Below, piece by piece: positions 10,262 to 19,818 of a stretch of DNA of 64,000 nucleotides. Position 1 is the first letter of the stretch; each line of letters starts with the position of its first letter. This DNA is from Patiria miniata. Taxonomy: Eukaryota; Echinodermata; Asteroidea; Valvatida; Asterinidae. Below the pieces are notes generated by a model. It did not search any database and was not told where the DNA came from. It was given only the letters and a program-made list of their open reading frames with translations. Where the stretch lies: assembly GCF_015706575.1 (NCBI RefSeq), contig NW_024037070.1, positions 553,874-617,873 of the forward strand, in the 5' to 3' direction. The position numbers were made by a program, and so were the translations under genes.

Positions 10262-10522
10262 ATGATTCGTTGTTTATTCGCTGCGGATTCGCGAGGACAT
10301 AATTTCAACAAGTATCCCAAAGCATCACAGTTTCCTTTTGCCATTGATTATTTGACATATCGCGGTGCTAAAATTTATAATCTTGTAGGTCCAGTTGTCC
10401 GGAAACTTCATACTTACAATCAATCTGACCAAGTGATAGTCAGATTAGCCGCAGGAATTAATGATTTAACAACTTTTGTTTATGATACAACTCGCGATAG
10501 AAGAGTACTTAAGCCTTCTTAA
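10262..10522 (+). CDS. SGNH/GDSL-hydrolase-like short frame in CsRn1-like element
   Basis: An 86-residue open frame in the leader between primer-binding site and gag, where CsRn1-type elements normally have no gene. It contains FAADSRGHNF at residues 6-15, a GDS-like block I context, then YRGAKIYNLV (33-42) and DQVIVRLAAGINDLTTF near 56-72, whose GIND resembles the GxND block of SGNH hydrolases. Spacing and the D-x-V-I-V strand before GIND fit the N-terminal half of that fold. The C-terminal block with the catalytic D/H is not in this frame. Function is unknown; retroelement-borne SGNH/esterase domains are known in some DIRS-like and CR1-like elements, so a captured domain is plausible. Homology is by motif reading only. 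Confidence 0.5.
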   Translation: MIRCLFAADSRGHNFNKYPKASQFPFAIDYLTYRGAKIYNLVGPVVRKLHTYNQSDQVIVRLAAGINDLTTFVYDTTRDRRVLKPS

Positions 10523-10639
10523 GTTTTCTGAAATGTGTAGATCCTTTTCTTTTGACCGACAGGCACTTCGAAGTAATTCTTCAGTTTAGAAATTATGTAC
10601 ATACGTTTCATTTAATTTAAGTATATTTGTTACCCAAGT

Positions 10640-11518
10640 ATGGCCAAAGCACCAGAGACAGTAGAACCTTTGTATGCGGTTAGCCTTAAATTGCCACCTT
10701 TTTGGCCACACGATCCTACAATATGGTTCGCGCAAGTAGAGGCGCAGTTTCAAACTCGCCAAATTACAAGCCAGTCAACTAAATTCGCGTACGTAGTATC
10801 GTCACTACAACCAGAAATCGCGCAAGAAGTTCGGGAACTATTAATTAGCCCTCCTGCAGGTGACCAATATGACAAGTTGAAATCGGAACTCATTAAACGA
10901 ACATCAGAATCCGAGCAAAAAAGATTGCACCAACTTTTAATTTCTGAGGAACTCGACGATAGAAAGCCATCACAGCTTCTCCGCCGTATGAAGCAACTTC
11001 TAGGAGAAAACAATCTCGAAGAAAAAATCTTGCGACAATTATTTCTCCAACGTTTGCCTCAGAACATACAATTGATATTGGCATCGACTAGTGATAGTGT
11101 AGACTTAGAACAGTTGGCAGTTATTGCCGATAAAATCTTAGAAGTCGCATCTCCGCCCACAGTAGCCACTTCTACCGAAGTGAATGCAATGTCCTCATCC
11201 CACGCAATTGAATCGCAAATGGATGAATTACAAAGTCAGGTCAACCAATTAACAGCTCTAGTTCAAACACTTGTTGTCAACAGTCAACAAAGTAAACGTA
11301 ACCGTGACTTTTCCTCTCGTGGGCGTAGTCGAGAGCGTTCTAAAAGTAAAAGTAAAAATACCGAAAGATACAGAAGTCCGTCTAAGTCTAGAAGTGACGT
11401 ACCACGCGCGGGTTCCGAGTGCTGGTACCACTGGCGATTTGGAGACGAAGCTACTAAATGTGTCAAACCTTGTTCCTACACTGAGACTAAACCTAAGACG
11501 GCAAATCAGGAAAACTAG
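10640..11518 (+). CDS. gag: gag of CsRn1-like element
   Basis: Frame of 292 residues from the first ATG after the leader. Residues 1-175 form the capsid-type region, with LPPFWPHDPTIWFAQVEAQF near the N-terminus as in related CsRn1 gags. This is followed by a coiled stretch (MDELQSQVNQLTALVQTL), a basic Arg/Ser-rich tract (SRGRSRERSKSKSK) and the CHCC motif CWYHWRFGDEATKCVKPC near residues 260-277. It would bind element RNA and form the particle. The frame is followed closely by pol. Confidence 0.9.
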   Translation: MAKAPETVEPLYAVSLKLPPFWPHDPTIWFAQVEAQFQTRQITSQSTKFAYVVSSLQPEIAQEVRELLISPPAGDQYDKLKSELIKRTSESEQKRLHQLLISEELDDRKPSQLLRRMKQLLGENNLEEKILRQLFLQRLPQNIQLILASTSDSVDLEQLAVIADKILEVASPPTVATSTEVNAMSSSHAIESQMDELQSQVNQLTALVQTLVVNSQQSKRNRDFSSRGRSRERSKSKSKNTERYRSPSKSRSDVPRAGSECWYHWRFGDEATKCVKPCSYTETKPKTANQEN

Positions 11519-11559
11519 AAAGCCAGCAACTAGGGACGACGAGTTTGTCTGGCAAAACA

Positions 11560-14500
11560 AACAGTCGTCTATTTTATATTACAGACAAAACTACTGGTAC
11601 TAGATTTCTAGTTGACAGTAAGCGTGATACCACCTACCAGTAAAGATAAATGCAACTGTAGTTCATATACGTTACAAGCGGTTAATAAAACCCCCATTAC
11701 CACTCACGGAGAGAGATCTATGACTTTGAATATCGGATTAAGGCGTAATTACAAATGGATTTTCATTATCGCAGCTGTGCCTGTACCGATTATCGGCGCT
11801 GATTTCCTGAAGCATTTTTCTCTAGTGGTAGATGTTAAAAATCGCAGGTTAATTGATTCACTAACCGAACTGACAGTTTCAGGTAACAAAGCCTCTGTAA
11901 TTTCACCTAGCCCAATATTTGCCATGCCTAACAGTGACAATGCTATTACTTCCTTGCTTAGCCAATATCCAGAAATAACTAGGCCAAACTACAAGGAAAA
12001 TTCCGTTAAGCACAATGTCACTCATCACATTAAAACTACTGGACAACCAGTGTATGCACGTCCTAGACGACTTGCTGCAAACAAACTGCCAGCAGCTAAA
12101 GCCGAATTTGATCATATGTTGGAATTAGGGATTATTCGCCAATCAGATAGTCAATGGTCCTCACCTTTACACATGGTGCCTAAAAAATCCGGTGATTGGA
12201 GACCTTGTGACGATTATCGTGCTCTAAATAATATCACAGAACCCGATAGATACCCCATTCCGCATATCCACGATTTTACGTCAAGTATACATGGTAAAAA
12301 GATCTTTAGCAAAATCGATCTAGTTAAGGCTTACCATCAAATACCTATTGCGACTGAAGACATTCCTAAAACCGCGATTACTACACCTTTCGGCCTCTTC
12401 GAATATATTCGTATGCCGTTCGGTTTAAGGAATGCAGCTCAAACATTTCAGAGATTTATCGATCAAGTCTTGCATGGTCTCGATTTTGTTTACGCATATA
12501 TCAATGATTTATTGATAGCGAGTGATGATGCCGAACAGCATGAATGTCATCTTAGGCTACTTTTCGATCACCTTCGTGAATTTGGTGTTGTAATCAACCC
12601 AAGCAAATGTGAGTTTGGAGTAACTAGCCTAGAATTCTTAGGTCATAACATCGACTGTCGCGGTATCAGACCTTTGGAAAGTAAGGTTAAGGTTATCCAA
12701 GACTTCCCAGCACCAACCTCACTGCGTAAACTGCGAGAATTTTTGGGATTGATACATTTCTATCGGCGTTTTATTCCACACTGCGCTGACATTTTGCAAC
12801 CTTTGACAGATCTTCTTTGTTGCAAGCAAAAGAACATTGCGATTGTGCTTTCAGAACAAGAATTACTTGCCTTTCAAAGAGCTAAATCCACTCTAGCTGA
12901 AAACACCTTGCTAGTCCATCCAGTTAGCGATGCTCCACTTTGTTTAATGGTCGATGCGTCAAATTTTGCGGTTGGTGGTGTACTTAATCAGTGCATAGAT
13001 AATGAAATGAGACCAATCTCGTTTTTTTCTAAGCGTTTACAGCCAGCAGAGACCAGGTATAGTACATTTGGTCGTGAGTTGTTGGCCGTATACTTATCGA
13101 TACGCCATTTCAGATACTTTCTAGAAGGTCGTGATTTTTATATCATAACTGATCACAAACCTTTGATTTACGCATTCAAGGCAAAGCCAGATCGCTACTC
13201 ACCGAGAGAAATTCGTCATTTAGACTACATATCTCAATTCAGTACCGACATACGCCACATTAAAGGCAAAGAAAACGTTGTAGCAGATGCGCTCTCAAGG
13301 TATGACGTGAACTCACTTAATCACACAAGCCTATCAAACACAATTGTGGATTTCGATCAAATAGCACTTAAGCAAAAGACAGACCCAGAGCTAATTAAGC
13401 TACGTGAATCGTCTAGTCTTCATTTTGAAGAATTGCCTATTCTAACATCACATAATACCATTATTTGTGATACATCAACTGGTCAACCACGCCCATATAT
13501 TCCATCAGAGTTTAGGCATGATATATTTGATTCACTCCATGGTCTATCCCATCCAGGCATTAGAGCAACACAACGCTTAATAACTCAAAGATTTGTATGG
13601 CCTTCTATCAATAAAGATGTTCGAAATTGGACCAAACATTGCATTCAGTGTCAACGTGCCAAGGTACATCGTCACACAGTGACTCCGATAGGTACCTTTG
13701 CAACACCTGACGCTCGTTTCAGCCATGTACATATTGATATCGTCGGTCCCTTGCCTCCATCTAATGGTTTTTCATACTTACCAGGTGGCCTGTAGCAATA
13801 CCAATTTCTAACATTACTGCAGAAACAGTTGCAAAAGCTTTTGTCAGCAATTGGATAGCCACATTTGGCGTCCCTACTACAATTACTACTGATAGAGGTA
13901 GCCAGTTTGAATCAAATCTTTTCAAGCATCTATCACAACTACTTGGTACAAAACGTACTCGCACCACTGCTTACCATCCAGCTGCAAATGGATTAGTTGA
14001 ACGATTTCATCGTTCCCTCAAATCAGCTTTCAAAGCACAAAGCGAACCAAACAGATGGACCGAGTCATTGCCACTCATATTACTTAGTCTTCGTTCATCT
14101 CTGAAAGCCGATCTGGGATGTAGTGCTGCAGAGTTAGTTTTTGGTTCCACTCTTCGATTACCAGGAGAGTTAGTAGTACCTGTCACAAATTTAGATAGCC
14201 TAGACCCTGCCAGTTATGTTGACCGATTACGTCATCAAATGTCTGAACTTAAACCGAAATCAACTAGACCTAACCAACACCCTAGTCAAGTATCTAAAGA
14301 TTTGTTTTCCTGTACACATGTCTTTGTGCGTGTAGACGCTGTCAAAAAGCAACTGCAACCTCCTTATAATGGTCCATATCGCGTCATTGACAGAAGAAAT
14401 AAATATTTCATTCTTGACATCAATGGTAAACATGATTCAATTAGTGTTGATAGGTTAAAGGTTGCCCATACTGATTTCGAGTCCAAAACACCAACTCCAG

Positions 14501-14631
14501 ATCAACAAAGTGATCAGAAACAATTTGTTCCATCCAGCATCACTCCAGACAAATCAGAAAGATTCACTCGTTCTGGACGGCGTGTACGCTGGCCAAGCAG
14601 ATATTTGCAGACAGTCTTTGTAAATGAATAA
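11560..14631 (+). CDS. pol: pol of CsRn1-like element (fossil)
   Basis: Domain order on the plus strand: aspartic protease region near the start (including TGTRFLVDS and [16 protein letters not shown]), reverse transcriptase ([55 protein letters not shown]), RNase H ([59 protein letters not shown]), then integrase with HHCC zinc domain ([28 protein letters not shown]), core and a C-terminal region ([13 protein letters not shown]). It is broken by a few breaks, otherwise well preserved, in keeping with a young copy. Confidence 0.9.
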
Positions 14632-14707
14632 ATTTTCTTTTTGTAAATGTTTTGGTAATTTAATATTTTTTTTTATTATCGATCACATTTTTGTGTAACT
14701 GTGATCT

Positions 14708-14716
14708 AGAAGGGGG
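14708..14716 (+). other. Polypurine tract
   Basis: AGAAGGGGG lies just before the 3' LTR, the expected plus-strand primer position. Confidence 0.7.
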
Positions 14717-14720
14717 CTAC

Positions 14721-15189
14721 TGTAGTGAAATTCCTACAGCAGCTGTATATATTATGTGCAGTCCTGGCCGAAGAAATAAAAAGTCAGTTAAGTCCTTTTT
14801 TGTTCCGAGTTCTGCCCTAGTGGCCAAGGCATTTTTGTGTTCTATTGCCCATTGTGTTCAGTTCTTTTGACTGGGCAGGGCAGGGCATTCCATTCTACGC
14901 GTCGGTATATAAACCAGGAGCACATGCTTTCACCACCCCACTCCTTCGCTGTGTAGAGACTTAGGAACCGGGAATAGGAACCATTAGGCAGTGTTTGCTC
15001 CTTACAGTGACTGTTCCCGTGGAAGGACACACTAGTTTTTGTATATACGCCTGTAAATAATTATCATCGACCAAACCAAGAGAAGTTTGACGAACAACCA
15101 GGAGTCCAGAAGAAGCCGCTGCAAGTTTAGAGCGCAGACTCCAGATATTAATTTAGGGTAAATATTTATAATATAACTTAGTCCCTAAA
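14721..15189 (+). repeat. 3' LTR of CsRn1-like element
   Basis: 469 bp, same start (TGTAGTGAAATTCC) and same end (GTCCCTAAA) as the 5' LTR, with TATA box at 14906-14913. Near identity to the 5' copy argues for recent insertion. Confidence 0.9.
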
Positions 15190-15339
15190 GTATAACCGTT
15201 TCCACACTTAGACCTTGACAATCAATTCCTGACATCGTTCTCTCTGACAGCATTACTCCTATCCTCATATCGCCGGCCTCGATCCAAGGCTCCAAGTACA
15301 CAAAAAAAACTTGCTCTGGCGTGGCCCTGCATTCTATAG

Positions 15340-15423
15340 GTACTCCCATTTTTGAGGATATTTTTGTTCTGATGTGTGATAAACATGCTCCTTTTAAACA
15401 AATTCAAATTCCTATTGTAGTAA
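15340..15423 (+). mobile_element. LINE fragment, possible continuation of the 8745-9050 copy
   Basis: A frame near 15348-15420 reads PIFEDIFVLMCDKHAPFKQIQI. The block DKHAPFK normally follows the endonuclease/linker part seen at 8934-9030 in CR1/Jockey-type LINEs. The two fragments are on the same strand and in the right order, so they may be halves of one LINE split by the insertions at 9060-15190. The fragment stops where the minus-strand Gypsy LTR begins. Confidence 0.45.
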
Positions 15424-15566
15424 TGTGACAAGAGAAGGTTTTATGGGAAGACAATGCAATGTGTTTATTCCAAGATGGCGACTTACATGGCAAGGTTATT
15501 ACATGTGCATAACATGTTGAACACAAGAGGGGGCTGTACAACATAGCCATGTTGGCTTACTCTACA
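15424..15566 (-). repeat. 3' LTR candidate of the minus-strand Gypsy fossil
   Basis: On the minus strand a purine tract AAGGGGAGG is followed by TGTAGAGTAAGCC and, 143 bp later, an end in CTTGTCACA, with AATAAA inside. TG...CA limits and the polypurine tract fit a short LTR, but no second copy exists in the window to confirm it. Confidence 0.4.
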
Positions 15567-15601
15567 CCTCCCCTTAAAGTCCAAAGAGTTATGGGAAGTT
15601 A

Positions 15602-16521
15602 GGGGCCATTCAGAATTTTCAATGTTTTAAAATTTCAATCTTTTGTCCAAATTGTGGGTGGGTGGGTCAAGCTAAATAATTGAAAATCGAAATTCACTTT
15701 CCATGGAAAAAAGATAAAAACAACAAAGAAAGATAGATCTGTTGACTTGCCTGAACTACGCGCAAGCGTTCCGATATCGCGATGCGTGTTTCTTTTCCAA
15801 CTTCGTCCCCTGTATGTACTGTACATGTACTTCATGTACGTGTATATATAGACCCACTGTGGCATGAGGGATGTGGTTTTTCAGTAGACTTGGACGCCGG
15901 GCGTTTGTAGCGGTTAGGCCGTGCAGAGGCAGCAGGGTACCAGGTGTACTTGATCGGCTCTATAACACGCCGCGGGTGTCGATTACCCATCGCTATAACA
16001 ACTGGACTATTCAACCACTGGACTCCAAGACTACGAGGACCGCAGCCTGTGATGTGATGTCTGCCCAAACCTGATTTTTTTTCTTTCGCTTGTACCCCCC
16101 GCCCTGCAAACAGGGGGGGGGGGGGGGGGGATATGAGCGAATGTTTTTCTCAGCTTCCTCACGTGTCAGGCACAACCTCTTATGTCACATGTCATCCACC
16201 TCATCCAGAAAACAACAAAACCACAGTCATCTTTGTGGCTTCCAAAACTGCAACCTGTCATTCCCAACAGCATATCAGCTGGCAAAACACAAGAAAACTG
16301 AAGGTCACCAGTGCAAAAGAGGAAGACCGACAACTTCACGCCGTCACTGAACTAGACACATGAACATGGGTATACATGTTCATGTTCAAGTATATGTACA
16401 TGCAAGTGCATGTACATGTACATGTTCAGTTTTTTATTAATCGAAATGGGTGGGTGGGTGGGTCAAAATAATTTGGAAAAAAAGTCGAAATTTTAAAACA
16501 TTGAACATTTTGAATGGCCCC
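15602..16521. mobile_element. Harbinger-like non-autonomous element with TTA target duplication
   Basis: Long inverted ends: GGGGCCATTCAGAATTTTC at the left and its imperfect inverse ending GAATGGCCCC at the right, similar over about 70 bp into a GGGTGGGTGGGTC tract. Three-base TTA duplications flank it (15599-15601 and 16522-16524), the target type of PIF/Harbinger elements. No transposase is present. It carries a zinc-finger frame (16090-16350). It interrupts the region between LTR candidate and pol of the minus-strand Gypsy fossil, so it is younger than that element. Confidence 0.6.
16090..16350 (+). CDS. Small frame with one intact C2H2 zinc finger
   Basis: An 86-codon frame inside the Harbinger-like element. 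Its second half reads HLCGFQNCNLSFPTAYQLAK then HKKTEGHQCKRGRP. This satisfies the classical C-x4-C-x3-F-x5-L-x2-H-x5-H pattern exactly, followed by a KRGRP AT-hook-like motif. The first residues come from a poly-G tract (16110-16130) and are probably not real coding. The zinc-finger part may be an exon fragment captured by the transposon or a remnant of a DNA-binding protein of its autonomous relative. Function unknown. Confidence 0.4.
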   Translation: MYPPPCKQGGGGGGYERMFFSASSRVRHNLLCHMSSTSSRKQQNHSHLCGFQNCNLSFPTAYQLAKHKKTEGHQCKRGRPTTSRRH

Positions 16522-16760
16522 TTAACTTTGTGACTTGAGAAGAGTTTTGAGCTAGTATGTTTTCTCTTTTTTTTTAACTAGCAGAACATGCAACTAACAG
16601 TTGATTATATATAAGGTTAGACAATGGTTAAGAGTCCACAGTCGAAGTGTCCATGAGTTTACATTGGATGTATTGATTAGGGCACTTCAGTTGCGTCGCA
16701 CAATGCCCTGATCGGTTTGAACTACATAGGATCAAAGTGATTGGGATTTCTCAACACCTT
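16522..16760 (-). other. 3' untranslated part of the minus-strand Gypsy fossil
   Basis: AT-rich DNA between the Harbinger-like element and the integrase tail. No frame or structure of note. Confidence 0.4.
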
Positions 16761-18484
16761 TGCCCTCGTGGTTTTGGTCTCGAATCCAGACCAAATAACC
16801 TGGCTGCAGAGTGGGCAGTTCCTGTGCTTTGTGTCTCTTGTTGAAGGTCATTTGTTGAGCTGATCTGTAGGCATCCTCTCTGGTACGGACTTTGTCAAGA
16901 TCCTCATCTATGCACCCTTGGTTTCAGAGTGCTTGGCAGAACAGGAAGTTGTTTGCATAGACGCCTGCCTATCAGTAATTCACTTGGAGATAGGCCATTT
17001 TGAAGTGGGGTACCTACATGTGAGAAGGGCAAGGTACGGATCTGAGTTTTTCTTGAGGAGTGCTTTTGCAGTACGAACTGCTCTCTCAGCCTCCCCATTT
17101 GCTTGTGGATATCGCGGCGAGCTTGTGGCGTGCACAAATCCATACATTGCTGCAAACTGTTGGAAAGTCTTGGCACTGAACTGGGGACCATTGTCAGACA
17201 TGACAATATTGGGTATGCCATGCACTGCAAAGATAGGTTTCAGTGCTGCTATCCCGCTGTGTGAGGTTTGCTCGTTGAGTTGTTTGACTTCTATCCAGCG
17301 GGAAAAGTAGTCGATGACTAGGAGGTAGACATTCCCGAAATGCTGGAACAGACTCATGCCTAGTCGTTCCCATGGGCGTGATGGGAAGGAGGCAGGCATG
17401 AGCGGTTCTTTTATCTGAGGTCGTTCTTTGGCGCATGTGGTGCATTTGGTGACCATTTCCTCAATACCTTTTGACAGTCCAGGCCACCAGACCGACATTT
17501 GTGCTCTTGCACGACACTTGGTGATGCCGAGGTGTCCCTGATGTATGCAGTCGAGGATTTCCAGATGCATTGTTCTCGGGAACACTATGCGTTCGTCGTA
17601 CAGCAGTAAGTCGTTGACGATCGCGAGATGGCTCCTGCTTTGCCAGTATTGGCGAAGTAGTGGGTTGTGGGGCATGTATGCTGGCGAACCTGTTAGGCAG
17701 TACAGTCTGATTTAGGAACATTCCTCATCTGCCTTTTGAGTTTGGCTGATTTCGCAGAGGCGTTGTGAGGAGGTGGTAAGTGTGTTGACAACAACACAAA
17801 GTTGTCTGTGTCCACGACGAACGCAATGTTGGATTTCTCAGGGATCCCGACTGGAGCTCGTGAAAGTGCGTCGGCTGTTGTCTGATGTTTGCCAGGCACA
17901 TACATGATTTGTGGGTTGAATCTCATTAGTCGGAGACAAAACCGTAGAATGCTTGGTGGCATTTTTGACTGTTCAGTCATGCTCAAAAGCGGCACTAGGG
18001 GCTTGTGATTCCTTTTCTATGACTGCATAGCGCTTCTCTGTGTCGCTCAGCGATCTCAATGCATAGCACACAGGGCGGCGATTGCAGTCATCTTGAATTC
18101 GGAGCAGAACTGCACCGATACCTGTCATGGAAGCATCGGCTGGGATGATTGTTGGGCGGTTTGGATCATAGTGAGCGAGGATCTCAGAGGAAACGAGTGT
18201 ATCCTTTAGTTGCTGAAATGCTCGCTGTTGTGCCTCGCCCCAATACCAGGCACTATCCTTACGGAGTAGCTGTCGTAGTGGTTCATTGAGATCAGCTAGT
18301 CCAGGGATGAATTTCCCCAGCTGATTCACCATGCCCATGAACCGTTGTAGCTCTGTGATGTTTGTGGGTGTGGGGAACTGGACAATGGCTGCTGTCTTCT
18401 GGGTATCTGCACGGAGACCAGATGCATCTACAATGTGGCCAAGGAACTTGATTGTGTTCCTTGTAAACTCACACTTGTTAGTGA

Positions 18485-18492
18485 GTGTTAGT
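18485..18492. repeat. 8-bp target-site duplication (left) of hAT-like element
   Basis: GTGTTAGT, identical to 19811-19818. Confidence 0.85.
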
Positions 18493-19810
18493 CAGTGTTG
18501 TAGTCGAGACCGGATAGTCCAAGACCAAGACCGAGACCTGAAGTTGCAAGACCGAGACCGAGACCGAAATGGTCCAAGACCGAGACTGAGACCGCAGATG
18601 ATAAATAACAGTAATCTAAATAAAAAAAACAAGACACTAATTACAGCTGAACAGTCTGTCCTGGAGATGATGATGTCGATGGGGATGTGATTCATGTGAA
18701 GGAAGTGATTGAAAGCTAGGAATCACTTGTACCTGCTTAATTGTGTCATGCGAGTGCTCTTCATGTTTGCTTCATACCATAAATTACAACATGGCAACAG
18801 AATTTGTTATTGTCACAATCAATTAAAAAATTGGAAACAACCTAGTTTAAAGAAGGGCAAAACCTAATTGATGAACTCCATAATTGTTGCCACTTTTTTT
18901 AAATTATTTTTTTTTAAATATTGTTTAACTACTATAAAGTGTAAATCTGATGAAGAAACTCTCAACTTAGGAGTACGACAATTTTTACTAATTTTTTGCA
19001 ATGTTGGAACTTGACAAAAGTAAAAAGTTGAAGGTGGATGTTTCATCTGTTATAGGGACTCGGACCCTAAACTCCACAGCCACCCCTTGGTTTCAGCTAT
19101 GACTACTAACGGATATTTAAATGTAACTTTAATTTTACATTGGGCCTCCTTGTAAACCTGATTTCCAAAAAAAATTGGAGCATTAAAACATTGATTTATT
19201 TTTAAAATATCAGTCATGGAATATCGACTTGCACATGTAGACCCAAAAGTTGAAAGGCGGTAGCCAGATATGAATTTTTATTTTTTTTCTGACTGGGATT
19301 TTGCTTTCTGAGGGAATAATGGGGTACTTCAAATGAGCAGCCAGAAAATCGAGTCTTATCACACACTGTCATGGCAACAGTGAATGGTAACTGGTAAGAG
19401 TGTGTAAATTCATTGCTGGAAAATCAGGTAGAAAAATGTACTCTTTCTCCAAAATATTATCACAAATTAAAGAGAAGATTGGGGTCGAAAATGTCACTAA
19501 TTTGGAGCGCCTCATTTATTTAAAAAATAACAAAAATACTTAACACCAACAGGGGTGGGCTAATTAACAATACAATCCCCGAAAATGGTTGTCCCTTATT
19601 GCATAAATTGGTACTTACTTTGCTTTATGTGCGCGACCCAAATTTCGACATTTTGGCTGGTCTCGACTCGAGACCAGCCAAAATATTGAGACCAAAGGGG
19701 ACCGAGACCAAGACCGAGACCACAGCTACCGAGACCGAGACCGAGACCAGCAAAAAGTGGTCTCGAGACCAAGGCCGAGACTGAGACCGATCTCGAGACC
19801 TACAACACTG
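18493..19810. mobile_element. hAT-like non-autonomous DNA transposon
   Basis: 1318 bp with perfect 11-bp terminal inverted repeats CAGTGTTGTAG...CTACAACACTG and a perfect 8-bp target duplication (GTGTTAGT), the hallmark combination of hAT elements. Both subterminal regions are packed with GAGACC/GGTCTC units (18505-18595 and 19660-19800), likely transposase-binding repeats. The ~1-kb interior (18600-19650) is AT-rich and has no coding frame of note, so it depends on a transposase made elsewhere. It is inserted in the RT region of the minus-strand Gypsy fossil and therefore postdates it. Confidence 0.85.
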
Positions 19811-19818
19811 GTGTTAGT
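19811..19818. repeat. 8-bp target-site duplication (right) of hAT-like element
   Basis: GTGTTAGT, identical to 18485-18492. Confidence 0.85.

Larger units (their letters stand above)
9618..15189 (+). mobile_element. CsRn1-like Ty3/Gypsy LTR retrotransposon
   Basis: Nearly full-length element: 5' LTR, primer-binding site, SGNH-like frame, gag, pol (protease, RT, RNase H, integrase), polypurine tract and 3' LTR in canonical order. The clade is supported by two features: a primer-binding site resembling the complement of tRNA-Trp (TGGTGACCCTGACGT at 10141) and a gag cysteine/histidine motif of CHCC type (CWYHWRFGDEATKCVKPC) in place of the usual CCHC knuckle. The LTRs are almost identical apart from length differences, so insertion is recent. 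It is broken, with only a few breaks. I did not find a clear target duplication at its ends. Confidence 0.9.
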
